DNA of 64,000 nt, taken from contig JAIORZ010000011.1 of assembly GCA_021107855.1 (NCBI GenBank), positions 133,686-197,685 on the forward strand. The letters are read 5' to 3'. Positions 1-9,549 of the stretch are shown here, piece after piece (the stretch's first letter is position 1; each line of letters begins with the position of its first letter). Source of the DNA: an archaeon (GTDB taxonomy: Archaea; Nanobdellota; Nanobdellia; Pacearchaeales; GW2011-AR1). The notes below the pieces were generated by a model. That model ran no database searches, was not told the origin of the DNA, and saw only the letters and a program-made list of their open reading frames with translations. A program made the position numbers and the translations under genes.

Positions 1-2
1 TT

Positions 3-1328
3 GATGATGTTAATGGGGTCGATTCCGTTGATTTGACGTATGTGGTTAGGACTTCGCAGGAGGGGATATATCCCTTTGATGGTTTTTATGGTTTGGATGG
101 GATGGACTCGGAGGAATTGATTAGTGGTCCGAGTTTAATAGTGGGAGAGGCCAGCGACGACGAGGCTCCGACTTTTAATTATACTAGGAGTGGTCCAGTG
201 AGTTATTCTGATTCTTTTTTGACGGATATTGATTTTGGTTGGGTTGATAATGTAGGGGTCACTCAAAGTTTTGTCGAGAATAATTTTTCGGGAGGTTTTG
301 TTAATTTTTCTGGGTCGAGTTGGTCTGGTGTTTTAGGTGCTGGTTCTTATAGTGTTCGAGGTTGGGCTAGGGATGCCGTGGGGAATTGGGGGGTTACTCC
401 TGTTTACGTTTTTAGTATCTTGAAGAGGGATGCTGATTTGAGTTTGAGCTTGAATGAAGTTGAAGGTGATGTTAGTATTGGGGTTGGTGGGAGCGTGAAT
501 GTTGAGGTTGAAGCTTTGAAAGATTTTGTTTTGTATGCAGATGGTATTGAAATAGAAGAGGGATTAATATATTGTCCTAGTAGTGGGTTGTTCAATTTAA
601 CAGCGGTTGTTTTAGAGGATGCGAATTATACTGGTGATAATTTGACTAGGTTTGTGAATGTTGAAGGTGTTTTGGAGGTTGTTGTTACCCTGAATCCTTC
701 TGGCTGGCTAGAGGGGACCACAGATTTTAGTAATGTTAATTTGAGTAATTTTTTGGGAAGATTTGTTAATGAGTTTGGGGAAATCTTATTTTTGGAGAAT
801 TTGAATGTTTTAAGAAGCTTGAATTTAGATTCTAAGATTGTTGTCGAAGATAAGAGGATTTTTGTTGATTCTGATTCGTTACCCGAATTTAATTTTTCTT
901 CTCGTTTGAAGTTTTTTAATGTGAATTTTACTAGTCCGATTGTTTTGAAAGATGGAGTCTTGTGTTCCTCTTGTACTGTTGTCAGTTATGTTGATGGGGT
1001 TTTGGTTGTTGATGTTGATGGGTTTAGTGAGTATCTTATTGTAGAGGAGGGTTATGAGCCTGACCCTGAAGATTGTGTTTCTGATTATTCTTGTGGAGAG
1101 TGGGATTCTTGTTTGAATGGGGTCGGAAAAAGAATTTGTGTTGATTTGAATGGGTGTAGCGATGATAAGGTCGAGGAGGTGAGTTGTGGGAGTAGTGAGG
1201 ATAAAGAGGACAATCGGCCGATATCTAATATTAGGTATTTGATTATTGGTTTTTCAATTTTGGGACTTATAGTTTTGTCTATTTGGACTTGGGTTAAACT
1301 TAAGAAGATTAGAAAAGTGGAAGAATAA
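3..1328 (+). CDS. Membrane-anchored exported protein with TSP1-like Cys module (5' end outside window)
   Basis: The reading frame is already open at base 3 and continues into the ORF-track entry, whose TTG start at 33 is not a real start, so the gene is cut by the window edge. The visible part is beta-rich, Ig-like and rich in Asn-X-Ser/Thr sequons. Near the C-terminus is a Cys module (CGEWDSC followed by RICVDLNGC) like the one in the genes at 2418 and 16291, then one transmembrane helix and a basic tail (KLKKIRK). This layout places the bulk outside the cell with a C-terminal anchor. It heads a run of similar surface proteins. Exact function is not recognisable. Confidence 0.85.
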   Translation, partial: DDVNGVDSVDLTYVVRTSQEGIYPFDGFYGLDGMDSEELISGPSLIVGEASDDEAPTFNYTRSGPVSYSDSFLTDIDFGWVDNVGVTQSFVENNFSGGFVNFSGSSWSGVLGAGSYSVRGWARDAVGNWGVTPVYVFSILKRDADLSLSLNEVEGDVSIGVGGSVNVEVEALKDFVLYADGIEIEEGLIYCPSSGLFNLTAVVLEDANYTGDNLTRFVNVEGVLEVVVTLNPSGWLEGTTDFSNVNLSNFLGRFVNEFGEILFLENLNVLRSLNLDSKIVVEDKRIFVDSDSLPEFNFSSRLKFFNVNFTSPIVLKDGVLCSSCTVVSYVDGVLVVDVDGFSEYLIVEEGYEPDPEDCVSDYSCGEWDSCLNGVGKRICVDLNGCSDDKVEEVSCGSSEDKEDNRPISNIRYLIIGFSILGLIVLSIWTWVKLKKIRKVEE

Positions 1329-1349
1329 GGAGTAAAATTTATTTTAAAA

Positions 1350-2387
1350 ATGAAGAGATGTGTATATTTTGTGATTTTGGTTTTTTTATGTAGTGGTGCT
1401 TTGGCTCTCGAGGGGGTTGTGCCTGGGAGTTATGATGTTGAATTTGAGCCTGGGCTTGAGAGGGATTTTGTTTTTGATTTTGTTTTAGATGGCAAGGAAG
1501 AACTGTGGGTTGAGGGGGATTTGAGTGAGTATGTTGAGTTAGATAAGTTGGAGATTATGGGGAGGGGGGATGTTGTTGTGCATATGAAGTTGCCAGAGAG
1601 TTTGGAGAAGATTGGTGCGAATGAGGTTTGGGTTGTTGCGGGGGGTGTTAGAGGTTTGATTAGGGTTAATGTTGCTTATCCTGAGAGGTTTGTTGGGTTG
1701 GAACTTAGTGCGCCTAATGTGAATTTGGGTGAGGATGTTGAATTGAAATTGAAGGTTTTGAATTTAGGGAGGGAACGGGTTTTTGTGAATCCTAGTATTT
1801 TGATTTATAATCCTGACGGGGGATTGATTGAGGATGTTCCTTTCGAGGGTGGTTGGGTTAATATTTCTGGTGTTTTGAATTTTGAGGGAGTTTTAGTGAC
1901 TAGTAATTATTCTGCGGGGGATTATTTGGCTGTCGCTAGGGTTGATTATGGTGATGGGGTGATTAAGGAGGAGAATGTTTTTCGATTGGGGGAGTTTGGG
2001 ATTAGAATTTTGGATTATAGTAAGGAATTTTATGGGGGTAGGGTTAATCGGTTTGAGATTGAGGTAGAGAGTTTGTGGGATGGGAAGATTAAGGATGTTT
2101 ATGCTGAAGTTCGGGTTGTTGGTTCGGAACTGGGTTTTGATAGTGATATTGTTCAGTTAGGTGCGTGGGAAAAGAGGACATTGATTGGGTTTTTTGATGC
2201 GAGGGGATTAAATGAAGATGTGGATGTTGAGGTTGGGTTGTATTCGGAGGGCGAGGAGTTGTCAAGTGAGGTTTTGAGGTTAAGGTTTTTGGAGGGGTTT
2301 GATTGGGTTATTTTGGTTAAGATTTTGTTTATTCTGGTCGTTGCTGGGTTTTTGTTCTGGAGGATTGCTAGGAGATTTAATAAGTAG
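1350..2387 (+). CDS. Exported protein with signal peptide and C-terminal membrane anchor
   Basis: 345 aa. An N-terminal signal peptide (MKRCVYFVILVFLCSGALAL) leads into a beta-rich ectodomain. A stretch around residues 120-200 (VLNLGRERVFVNPSI) resembles the CARDB/NEW3-type domains common in archaeal surface proteins. The C-terminus has one transmembrane helix (WVILVKILFILVVAGFLFW) followed by RIARRF. It lies 21 bp after the previous surface gene and 30 bp before the next, so the three are probably co-transcribed. No enzyme motif is visible; a role in surface architecture is inferred from layout and neighbours. Confidence 0.85.
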   Translation: MKRCVYFVILVFLCSGALALEGVVPGSYDVEFEPGLERDFVFDFVLDGKEELWVEGDLSEYVELDKLEIMGRGDVVVHMKLPESLEKIGANEVWVVAGGVRGLIRVNVAYPERFVGLELSAPNVNLGEDVELKLKVLNLGRERVFVNPSILIYNPDGGLIEDVPFEGGWVNISGVLNFEGVLVTSNYSAGDYLAVARVDYGDGVIKEENVFRLGEFGIRILDYSKEFYGGRVNRFEIEVESLWDGKIKDVYAEVRVVGSELGFDSDIVQLGAWEKRTLIGFFDARGLNEDVDVEVGLYSEGEELSSEVLRLRFLEGFDWVILVKILFILVVAGFLFWRIARRFNK

Positions 2388-2417
2388 ATTTTTATATTAA
2401 GGATTGTTTGTTGATTT

Positions 2418-4406
2418 ATGGAAAAGAGGATGGTTGCGGTTTTGGTTGTTACTTTGTTTCTGTTTGGTTTTTTGAATTTTGGTTTTGTGACTTATGTTGG
2501 GGTACCGTTTTCTCCTGTTATTATTACTGGATTTGCTGTGAATGATACTGGGATTGTTCAGCTTTTTATTGGGGATATGCGGACTGTTACGATTCATTCT
2601 CCGGAAAACACCACTTATGATTTTAATAAGAGTGACCCTTATATTATTGCGTTGAATGTATCGGCGGATTTTAGTTCGGATGAATGGAGGTATTCGCTTT
2701 ATGATTTGGAGCATGATGTTTATGTTGAGACCAATATTCTGTTTGTGCCGAATAGTTCGATTACTGCTGTTCGTTGGGGGAATTTATTGACGGTGTCCGC
2801 GCACGAGACAGATGGGGAGTGGTGGAATGCGAGTGTTATTTTCTTTGTGAATGTTTCTAATTCGGCTCCTCTTTTGTGTAATATTAGTGATCCGATTTTG
2901 GTTTGCGAGGGGACTAGTTTGGACTATGGTTTTAATGCAACTGATGTTGACGAGGATGATTTGGTTGGGAGTATTTCTCCTAGTAATCCGTTTTATTTGG
3001 CTTCGAATGGGAGGGTTGTAAATATGAGTTTTTTTAGTGTTATTTCTGGAGCTTTGGGGAAGGGAGATGTTGGGAATCATAGTGAGAGTATTTCGGTGTT
3101 GGACCCTTTTGACGAAGTTGATAGTAAGGACACGACGATAGATGTTATTGAGATTAATAATGTGCCGGCGTTGGAGGATATTGGTGCGCAAACGGTTTGG
3201 TTGGTTGGGGATGATTCTACATTTTATCGTGTGGTTGATGTGGTAGATGTCGAGGACGGGAGTGCTCCTGATGGAAATTTGAGTTTTAATTTGACTTGGG
3301 CTGGAAATGAGGATTTATTTGATATTGGTGCTACTAATGGTACGATGAATTATACTCCGGTTGTTGGGCATGAGGGGTCGGTTTATTCGCTTTTAGTTTG
3401 TGTTGAGGATAATGCTTTGGGGAGTACGCATGAGAATATTAGTTTATGTGCTCCGCGTGGAGGGGATAAGGAGAGTGCTTGTGATAGTTTTACTTTAACT
3501 GTGACTGATGAGAATAGGGCTCCTGTTGTTGTGAACTGGACTCCACTTAGTAGTGTTTTTAGTGTTGCTGGGATGGTGAATGTTGGTTTTTATGCTGAGG
3601 TGTATGATGCGGATGGAACTATCCCGGATATTAATTGGTTTGTCGACGGTGTGTTAAGGGAACATAACGAGGATATTTCGACTGATACTTTTGTTCATAA
3701 TTTTGGGTGTGAAAATGGTGGTGCACATTGGGTTGAGGTTGTGACGACGGATGGTTTGCTTGATGATTCTCAGAGATGGGATATTTCGGTTTCGGAGGTT
3801 GAGTGTTCTGACCCGTCTGAGAGCGGAGGAGGGGCCGTGGGCGGTGGGGGTTATTGTATTGAAAATTGGTTTTGTGATGATTGGGAAGTTTGTCAGAATG
3901 TGAAGAGGTCGTTTGATGTGGGGATTTTGTCTGTAGAGGATTATGCTTTGGCTCAGGATGTTTGTTTGCAGAACGAGGAGGCTGATGATAGATTTTGTGG
4001 TTTTCAGCTTACGAAATGTTATGACTTGAATGCGTGTAATAGGAGTGACCCGATTTTGGAGCGTCCAATTGAGAGGAGATTTTGTTATTTTACGGAGAAT
4101 CCTAGTTGTTTTGATGGGTTTACGAATTGTCATCATGGGGAGTGTGAGTTGTTGGTTGATTGTGGCGGTCCGTGTAAGCCCTGTGCGACCTGTTCGGATG
4201 GTATACAAAACCAGGGTGAGGGTGGCGTTGATTGTGGTGGTCCGTGTCCTTATGTTTGTGAGCCGGCGGTTCCGTTTGCTTTACTTAGTAGTGTTTTGAT
4301 TGTGCTGGCAGTTGTGCTGACGTTGGTGATTATTTTTGTCTTGTGGAGATTGTTTTTGTTGGGGAAAAAGCAGGAAGACGAAGAAGTTGCAGTAGACGGG
4401 AAGTAG
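2418..4406 (+). CDS. Large surface protein with cadherin/Ig-like repeats and Cys-rich C-terminus
   Basis: 662 aa. A hydrophobic N-terminus is followed directly by ITGFAVNDTG, a motif echoed in other membrane proteins here. The middle has cadherin/PKD-like beta repeats with acidic D-x-D-x-D turns (TDVDEDD, VYDADG), typical of Ca-binding. From about residue 475 comes a Cys-rich part: CIENWFCDDWEVC, then two DCGGPC modules (GVDCGGPCPYVC). A final transmembrane helix and an acidic tail end the protein. The many paired cysteines imply disulfides outside the cell, which fits the DsbA-like gene at 26268. Function beyond surface structure or adhesion is unknown. Confidence 0.87.
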   Translation: MEKRMVAVLVVTLFLFGFLNFGFVTYVGVPFSPVIITGFAVNDTGIVQLFIGDMRTVTIHSPENTTYDFNKSDPYIIALNVSADFSSDEWRYSLYDLEHDVYVETNILFVPNSSITAVRWGNLLTVSAHETDGEWWNASVIFFVNVSNSAPLLCNISDPILVCEGTSLDYGFNATDVDEDDLVGSISPSNPFYLASNGRVVNMSFFSVISGALGKGDVGNHSESISVLDPFDEVDSKDTTIDVIEINNVPALEDIGAQTVWLVGDDSTFYRVVDVVDVEDGSAPDGNLSFNLTWAGNEDLFDIGATNGTMNYTPVVGHEGSVYSLLVCVEDNALGSTHENISLCAPRGGDKESACDSFTLTVTDENRAPVVVNWTPLSSVFSVAGMVNVGFYAEVYDADGTIPDINWFVDGVLREHNEDISTDTFVHNFGCENGGAHWVEVVTTDGLLDDSQRWDISVSEVECSDPSESGGGAVGGGGYCIENWFCDDWEVCQNVKRSFDVGILSVEDYALAQDVCLQNEEADDRFCGFQLTKCYDLNACNRSDPILERPIERRFCYFTENPSCFDGFTNCHHGECELLVDCGGPCKPCATCSDGIQNQGEGGVDCGGPCPYVCEPAVPFALLSSVLIVLAVVLTLVIIFVLWRLFLLGKKQEDEEVAVDGK

Positions 4407-4496
4407 ATTTTTTATTTTTGAGAGGGAAGGATTTAAATACTTTTAAAAGTACTTTCTTGGTATAAAATGTGGGTGAAAAAGGTATATTAAAGGGGC

Positions 4497-4661
4497 ATGG
4501 CTGAAACTATTTTTAGGGATAATAGCATCCAGACGGGGCATAGGATTAAAATACCTAAAGCTATTGTTGATACGTTGAATTTGAAGGTGAAGCAGAAGAT
4601 TGAAATTCGGTTTGATGCTGGGAAGAAGAAAATGATTGTGGAGGTGGTTGATGAGAAGTGA
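4497..4661 (+). CDS. AbrB/SpoVT-like small DNA-binding protein
   Basis: 54 aa, too short for the ORF track. It begins MAETIFRDNSIQTGHRIKIP and continues KAIVDTLNLKVKQKIEIRFD, the swapped-hairpin AbrB/MazE pattern in which a short strand, R-I-x-I-P-K-A and a hydrophobic strand alternate. Such proteins are dimeric transcriptional regulators or antitoxins. No toxin lies next to it; its last 11 bases overlap the start of the giant surface-protein gene, so it is translationally coupled to that gene and may regulate the surface locus. That role is inference. Confidence 0.75.
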   Translation: MAETIFRDNSIQTGHRIKIPKAIVDTLNLKVKQKIEIRFDAGKKKMIVEVVDEK

Positions 4662-7600
4662 AGTGAAAGGTTTTTTTGCGTTGATTTTGATTGGGATGAT
4701 TGTTTTTGTTATTGCGTCGACACCTGTTTGGGTAGGATATGACGTTAATTATACTACAGCTGAAGATGCCGTTTATAATCATGATTTGAGTATGAATATT
4801 ACAGGATTTAATAATGATGTAACTTTCAATATAGATACAGATAAAGACGTTAACTGGACAAATGCTTCTGGAACATATTCAGTCGATTATTCTGCTGTCT
4901 CTTCTTGGATTTTAATTACTGATGAGAATAGTGGCAATTTAAAGATTAACGCGACCGAAGACAACGAGACGGGTTTATTCGAGTTCCAAATTCAAGCTAC
5001 TAATACGACGGACCAGCTTGGGTCTCTTGCTCCTTTTACTTTTATTGTTAATGCGACAAATGATGTTCCGAATTTTACCAATCTCAATTCTGGTTATGAT
5101 TTTACGCAAGATGCTCAGGGGGTTTTTACTATTAATGCGGACGATGAAGAAGAACATTATCCCTTAAATTTTAATTTAACTTTTTTGAATAATTGTACCC
5201 ATGCTTCGTGGTCGGGCCGTGGTGCGGGGGAGAATTGTAGTATTTTTAATTTAACTTATGATTCTAACACTTCGACTATTTTTAATTTTACTCCGATTCA
5301 TGATGAAGTTGGGACGTATTGGGCGAATTTTAGTGTTAGTGATTTTAATGGAACTTGTCCGCATGCTTATTGTGATGCTTCTGATTATGAGGAAAATAAA
5401 ACTAGTGGGTTTTATATTTTGGAGTTCAATGTTTATTCTACTTTGACTGTGAATGTTTCGAATTGTACTGGGGCGACGGTGATGGAGGGTGAGAGCTTTA
5501 ATTGTACTATTGAGGTGAATACTAGAAGCGAGGAGGATGAGTTGAATTTTTCTAGTTATGCGTTTTTTAGTAGTAATCCTGCGATGAGTTATGATTCTTC
5601 GAATAGGGACTGGTTTCATTCTGTGTCGACGGGGAACGCTTCTAATTTTTCTTACAGTTTGCCTATTTCTGTTACTCCAGTTAAGAAGGAGGTTGGGAAC
5701 TGGACGATTAATTTTAGTGTTTTAGATGTGTTGATGGCGAGTACTGTGGTGGAGCCGATTGAAATTTTTGTTAATTTTACGGAGTCGAATGTTTCGTTGG
5801 ATATTATTTCGGATAAGACGTTTTATGAGAATGGTAATTTTACTGCGAATGGGAGTGATGATGATTTGTGGATTTGGGATTCTAGTGTTAAGGAGGAGGT
5901 TTTGACTTTTAGTTCGAATACTTCTTGGGTTAGTCCTTCGAGTCCGGGTAGTTCGAGTCATAATTATAATTATATAATTTCTGATGTTAGTGTGGATTAT
6001 GATTATGCGTTGAGTACTTATGGCGAGATGAACCATAGTGTTAGGATTAATGTTACGGGTGATGTTGGAGATTCGGCTGAGAGAATTTTTGTTATTGGGA
6101 TTTTGAATGAGTCGGCGCCTGAGTGGAATACGAGTTTGGATAATCCTGTTGTTTTGGAATTGGTTGAGGGGGAGAATTTTGTTTATAATGTTAGTGTGAA
6201 TGTTAGTGATTCTGATGTAGGTGATACGATTAGTTTTTATTATGAAAATGTTTCTGCGGAATTTTGTTCTTTGAATGCTTCGAATTTTAATTCTAATGGT
6301 ATGATTAATTTTACGCCTGTTGATTGTGATGTTGGTTATCATGATGTTACTATTATTGCGACGGATGGAATGAAAAATAGTTCGTGGAGTTTTAATTTTA
6401 GTATTTCGAACGTGGCGGATGCGCCTACTATTAATACATTGACAGGAGAGAATAATACTGGGCAGTCTACTTTGATTGAAAGTTTTAATTTTGTTGTTAA
6501 CGAGGGTAACGTTATTAATTTTTCGTTGGTTATTGACGACGACGATTTTTTAATTCCTGTAGGTCAGAAAAACTATTATAACGAGTCTTTGGTGATTAAT
6601 ACGACGTTTACTAACTCCACGGGAGGGTTTGTTGATTTGTTTAATTTTTCTTTTGTTGAGTTTGAAGACCCGAATCCTCAGAGTGTTTTTTATAATGCTA
6701 CGTTTGTTCCTGGGGTTGCTGATGTTGGGAATTACATTGTTTTTGTCAATGTTTCTGATGCTGTTGGAAATTTTACGAATCGAACTTGGAATTTGAGTGT
6801 GGTTGAGAGTTTGGAATCTCCGGTTTTGAGTCAGATTGATAATGCTTCCTTAACTATTCATGATTATTTGAATTTTAGTGTTAATGCGACGGATGATGAA
6901 GATGATTATACTGGGTCAAGTTTGAATTATTCTATTGTTGCTTTGGATTCTGGTGCTCCTGATTTGACGATTGGTATTGTGAGTGGGAATGTGGAGTTTG
7001 ATATGAATTCTAATGTGTCGTGTGCTGGGGGATGGAGATATAATGTGACTGTTAATGACAGCGACGGAATGATTGATTGGCAGGTCTTTTGGGTTTTTAT
7101 TTATGGGACTGCTTCTCTTGTTTCTCCTGCGGAACAGTCTCCTTTTGATTTGGTTGAGAATATTTCGAGTGTTTTGAATTTTACGATTAACCATTCGGTT
7201 GGAGATAATTTGACTTACGAATTTTGGGCTGATGATATTTCTTGTGGTTTTCAGAATAAATCGGATTGTAGTTATGGGAATTTCAGTTTGAAGGAGATTT
7301 CGAGTTCGTTTGGTAACGGGAGTATTTTTGGCTGGGATTTTCTTCCTGATTTTAGCGATGAGACCTATGGGAGTTTGAAAAATTTAACGGTTAAGGTTTA
7401 TCCTAATACGACTGGTTTGAATCTTTCACAGAGAGAGTCTGTTGCTACGAATTTCAGTTTTAGATTGAATATTAGTCACACGAATGCACCTATGAGGAAG
7501 ATTGCGGATATTGGTTCTCATCAGGGGAATTATGGTACTAATATTAATGTTGATTTGAGTAATGGATTTGCGGACGAAGATGTAGATGATTCTTATTATT

Positions 7601-8508
7601 CGCAGAATGTTACTTTTGTGAAGTCGGATGGTCATGCGAATATTTTCGTTAGTCATTCAAGTGGGTGGACTGTTCAAGTTTTTACTAATTTGAATTCGGC
7701 TTTTACGGGTTCGATTTCTATTAATGGTAGTGATAATTTTACTTCGGATGTGATTGCGAATATTCCTATTGAGTTTACGTCTCCGAATATTGTTACGGTT
7801 CCTAAGAAAACTACTTCTACGGTGGTGAAGTTCTATTCTATTAGAATTATTGTGCCGGAGGACGTGATTATTTCGGATGAGGGATATATTGAGGTTCCAT
7901 TTGCGCTTGAAAATTCTGGGACCATGGACTTGAGCGGTATTGATTTGGCGAGTGAAGTTTTGTATAATAATGAATTTTCTGATGATATTAAGATTGAGTT
8001 GGGGACGACTCATATTAATGAATTGAAGGTGGGGGAGAGGAAGGATTATACTATGAAAATTATTGCGGATACGAGTAAGGCTGGAAGATACAAGGCGACT
8101 CTTTTTGCAGATATCTTTTCTCCAAAGTTTAAAGATTGGGGGGATTTCTTTATTGACTTGAGGAAAACGAATGAGAGTGAAGTTGAAGAAATGTTGATTT
8201 TTACTGAGAAGATTATTGCGGACAATCCTGAATGTTTGGAGTTGACTGAGATTTTTCGTAGAGCACAGGAGGCATTTGAGGCTGGGAACGAGGTTGAGGC
8301 TATGAAGTTGGCGCAGGAAGTTAGTGAGGCTTGTGAGGATGCGATTATGGCTAATGAGCAGATTAAGTATAAGGTTGAGGGTTTTGTTCAGAGGAGTTTT
8401 TATTACATCACTTTTGCGACTTTGATGATTTTTGTGATTGGGTTTATTTTTTATGTCTATAAAAGGGTAAGGTTTAATAAATCAGGAGAAGGTAAGTATA
8501 CTAGGTAA
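4651..8508 (+). CDS. Giant sequon-rich surface protein (S-layer/adhesin-like)
   Basis: About 1285 aa. I choose ATG 4651 (MRSEVKGFFALILIGMIVFV) over the track's TTG 4636 because it gives a clean signal peptide. The ectodomain is a chain of cadherin/Ig-like beta repeats with recurring acidic turns (ATDDEDD, NVSDSDVGD), and by eye carries roughly seventy N-X-S/T glycosylation sequons. Residues about 1095-1190 form a membrane-proximal beta domain (PEDVIISDEGYIEVPFALEN). A helical segment follows (FRRAQEAFEAGNEVEAMKLA), then a transmembrane helix and a basic tail. It overlaps the AbrB-like gene upstream and sits 24 bp before the MoxR gene. It is probably the major glycosylated surface protein of this locus. 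Confidence 0.88.
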   Translation: MRSEVKGFFALILIGMIVFVIASTPVWVGYDVNYTTAEDAVYNHDLSMNITGFNNDVTFNIDTDKDVNWTNASGTYSVDYSAVSSWILITDENSGNLKINATEDNETGLFEFQIQATNTTDQLGSLAPFTFIVNATNDVPNFTNLNSGYDFTQDAQGVFTINADDEEEHYPLNFNLTFLNNCTHASWSGRGAGENCSIFNLTYDSNTSTIFNFTPIHDEVGTYWANFSVSDFNGTCPHAYCDASDYEENKTSGFYILEFNVYSTLTVNVSNCTGATVMEGESFNCTIEVNTRSEEDELNFSSYAFFSSNPAMSYDSSNRDWFHSVSTGNASNFSYSLPISVTPVKKEVGNWTINFSVLDVLMASTVVEPIEIFVNFTESNVSLDIISDKTFYENGNFTANGSDDDLWIWDSSVKEEVLTFSSNTSWVSPSSPGSSSHNYNYIISDVSVDYDYALSTYGEMNHSVRINVTGDVGDSAERIFVIGILNESAPEWNTSLDNPVVLELVEGENFVYNVSVNVSDSDVGDTISFYYENVSAEFCSLNASNFNSNGMINFTPVDCDVGYHDVTIIATDGMKNSSWSFNFSISNVADAPTINTLTGENNTGQSTLIESFNFVVNEGNVINFSLVIDDDDFLIPVGQKNYYNESLVINTTFTNSTGGFVDLFNFSFVEFEDPNPQSVFYNATFVPGVADVGNYIVFVNVSDAVGNFTNRTWNLSVVESLESPVLSQIDNASLTIHDYLNFSVNATDDEDDYTGSSLNYSIVALDSGAPDLTIGIVSGNVEFDMNSNVSCAGGWRYNVTVNDSDGMIDWQVFWVFIYGTASLVSPAEQSPFDLVENISSVLNFTINHSVGDNLTYEFWADDISCGFQNKSDCSYGNFSLKEISSSFGNGSIFGWDFLPDFSDETYGSLKNLTVKVYPNTTGLNLSQRESVATNFSFRLNISHTNAPMRKIADIGSHQGNYGTNINVDLSNGFADEDVDDSYYSQNVTFVKSDGHANIFVSHSSGWTVQVFTNLNSAFTGSISINGSDNFTSDVIANIPIEFTSPNIVTVPKKTTSTVVKFYSIRIIVPEDVIISDEGYIEVPFALENSGTMDLSGIDLASEVLYNNEFSDDIKIELGTTHINELKVGERKDYTMKIIADTSKAGRYKATLFADIFSPKFKDWGDFFIDLRKTNESEVEEMLIFTEKIIADNPECLELTEIFRRAQEAFEAGNEVEAMKLAQEVSEACEDAIMANEQIKYKVEGFVQRSFYYITFATLMIFVIGFIFYVYKRVRFNKSGEGKYTR

Positions 8509-8532
8509 GATAGTTCCTGAGATGATAGAGAT

Positions 8533-9549
8533 ATGGTGAGTAAAAAAGATGAAAAGATGGTGAGTAAAAAAGAAGATGAAAAAGTGGTTGCTAAAAAAGG
8601 TATTGATGTTGCGGGAGTTTTGGCTGCTATTGAGACGGAGATGTCGAAGATAATTGTTGGGCAGAAGAAGACTATTCATGGGATTTTGCGGGCGGTTCTT
8701 TGTGATGGGCATGTTTTGGTTGAGGGTGTTCCTGGGACTGCGAAGACTTTGATTGTTAGGTCTATGGCTACGATTCTTGGTTGTGATATGAAGCGGATTC
8801 AGTTTACTGTTGATTTGTTGCCGACGGATATTACGGGGATTATGAGTTATACTCCTCAGAAAGGATTTGAAATTCAGAAGGGTCCGATTTTTACTAATTT
8901 TGTTTTGGCTGATGAGATTAACCGTAGTCCGCCTAAGACGCAGTCTGCTTTGCTTGAGGCGATGCAGGAGAAGGAGGTTACGATTGCGAAGGAGACCCAT
9001 ACTTTACCTAAGCCTTTTTTTGTTATGGCTACTGAGAATCCGGTTGAGAATAGCGGGGTTTATACTTTGCCTGAGGCGCAGGTTGATAGGTTTTTGTTTA
9101 AGTTGCTGATTGGCTATCCCGAGGGTAAGGAGGAACAAGGGATTTTAAAGACGAATACGACTATTAGGACTTTTGAGAGTTATGATTTGAAGGCGATTTT
9201 GAATCCGGAGAGGATTGTTGAGTTGCAAGATAAGGTGAAGGAGGTTTTTACTTCGGAGGCGATTGAGGAATATATTGTTAAGATTGTTGAGGAGAGTCGG
9301 AATAAGAATTGGGAGATGGGTAAGTATATTTCTTATGGTGGTTCGCCGAGGGCTTCTATTGCTCTTTATATCGCGTCGAAGGCTGAGGCTATTATGAAAG
9401 GGAGGGATTATGTCACTCCGGAGGATGTAAGGGAGGTTGTTTATCCTATTTTGAGGCATAGGATTATTTTAAATTATGAGGCTGAAGCTGAGGAGATTAC
9501 GACGGATAAGGTCATAAAACGTATTCTTGCCAAGGTTAATGTTAAATAA
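8533..9549 (+). CDS. moxR: MoxR-family AAA+ ATPase
   Basis: 338 aa. Walker A is GVPGTAKT, Walker B is LADEIN, and the stretch RSPPKTQSALLEAMQEKEVT is diagnostic of MoxR; sensor 1 (ATENPVE) and an arginine-finger region (EAQVDRF) follow. MoxR proteins are chaperone-like ATPases that work with von Willebrand factor A (VWA) partners, here the two next genes, which abut or overlap. The N-terminus contains a duplicated start: MVSKKDEK is followed by MVSKKEDEK, giving a second possible ATG at 8557. Its place directly after the giant surface protein suggests a role in maturing or assembling surface components; that is inferred. Confidence 0.93.
   Translation: MVSKKDEKMVSKKEDEKVVAKKGIDVAGVLAAIETEMSKIIVGQKKTIHGILRAVLCDGHVLVEGVPGTAKTLIVRSMATILGCDMKRIQFTVDLLPTDITGIMSYTPQKGFEIQKGPIFTNFVLADEINRSPPKTQSALLEAMQEKEVTIAKETHTLPKPFFVMATENPVENSGVYTLPEAQVDRFLFKLLIGYPEGKEEQGILKTNTTIRTFESYDLKAILNPERIVELQDKVKEVFTSEAIEEYIVKIVEESRNKNWEMGKYISYGGSPRASIALYIASKAEAIMKGRDYVTPEDVREVVYPILRHRIILNYEAEAEEITTDKVIKRILAKVNVK

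Noticed and set aside
4497-4661. Toxin-antitoxin pair with the AbrB-like gene as antitoxin
   Set aside because: Both neighbours are large surface proteins; no toxin-sized partner adjoins it.
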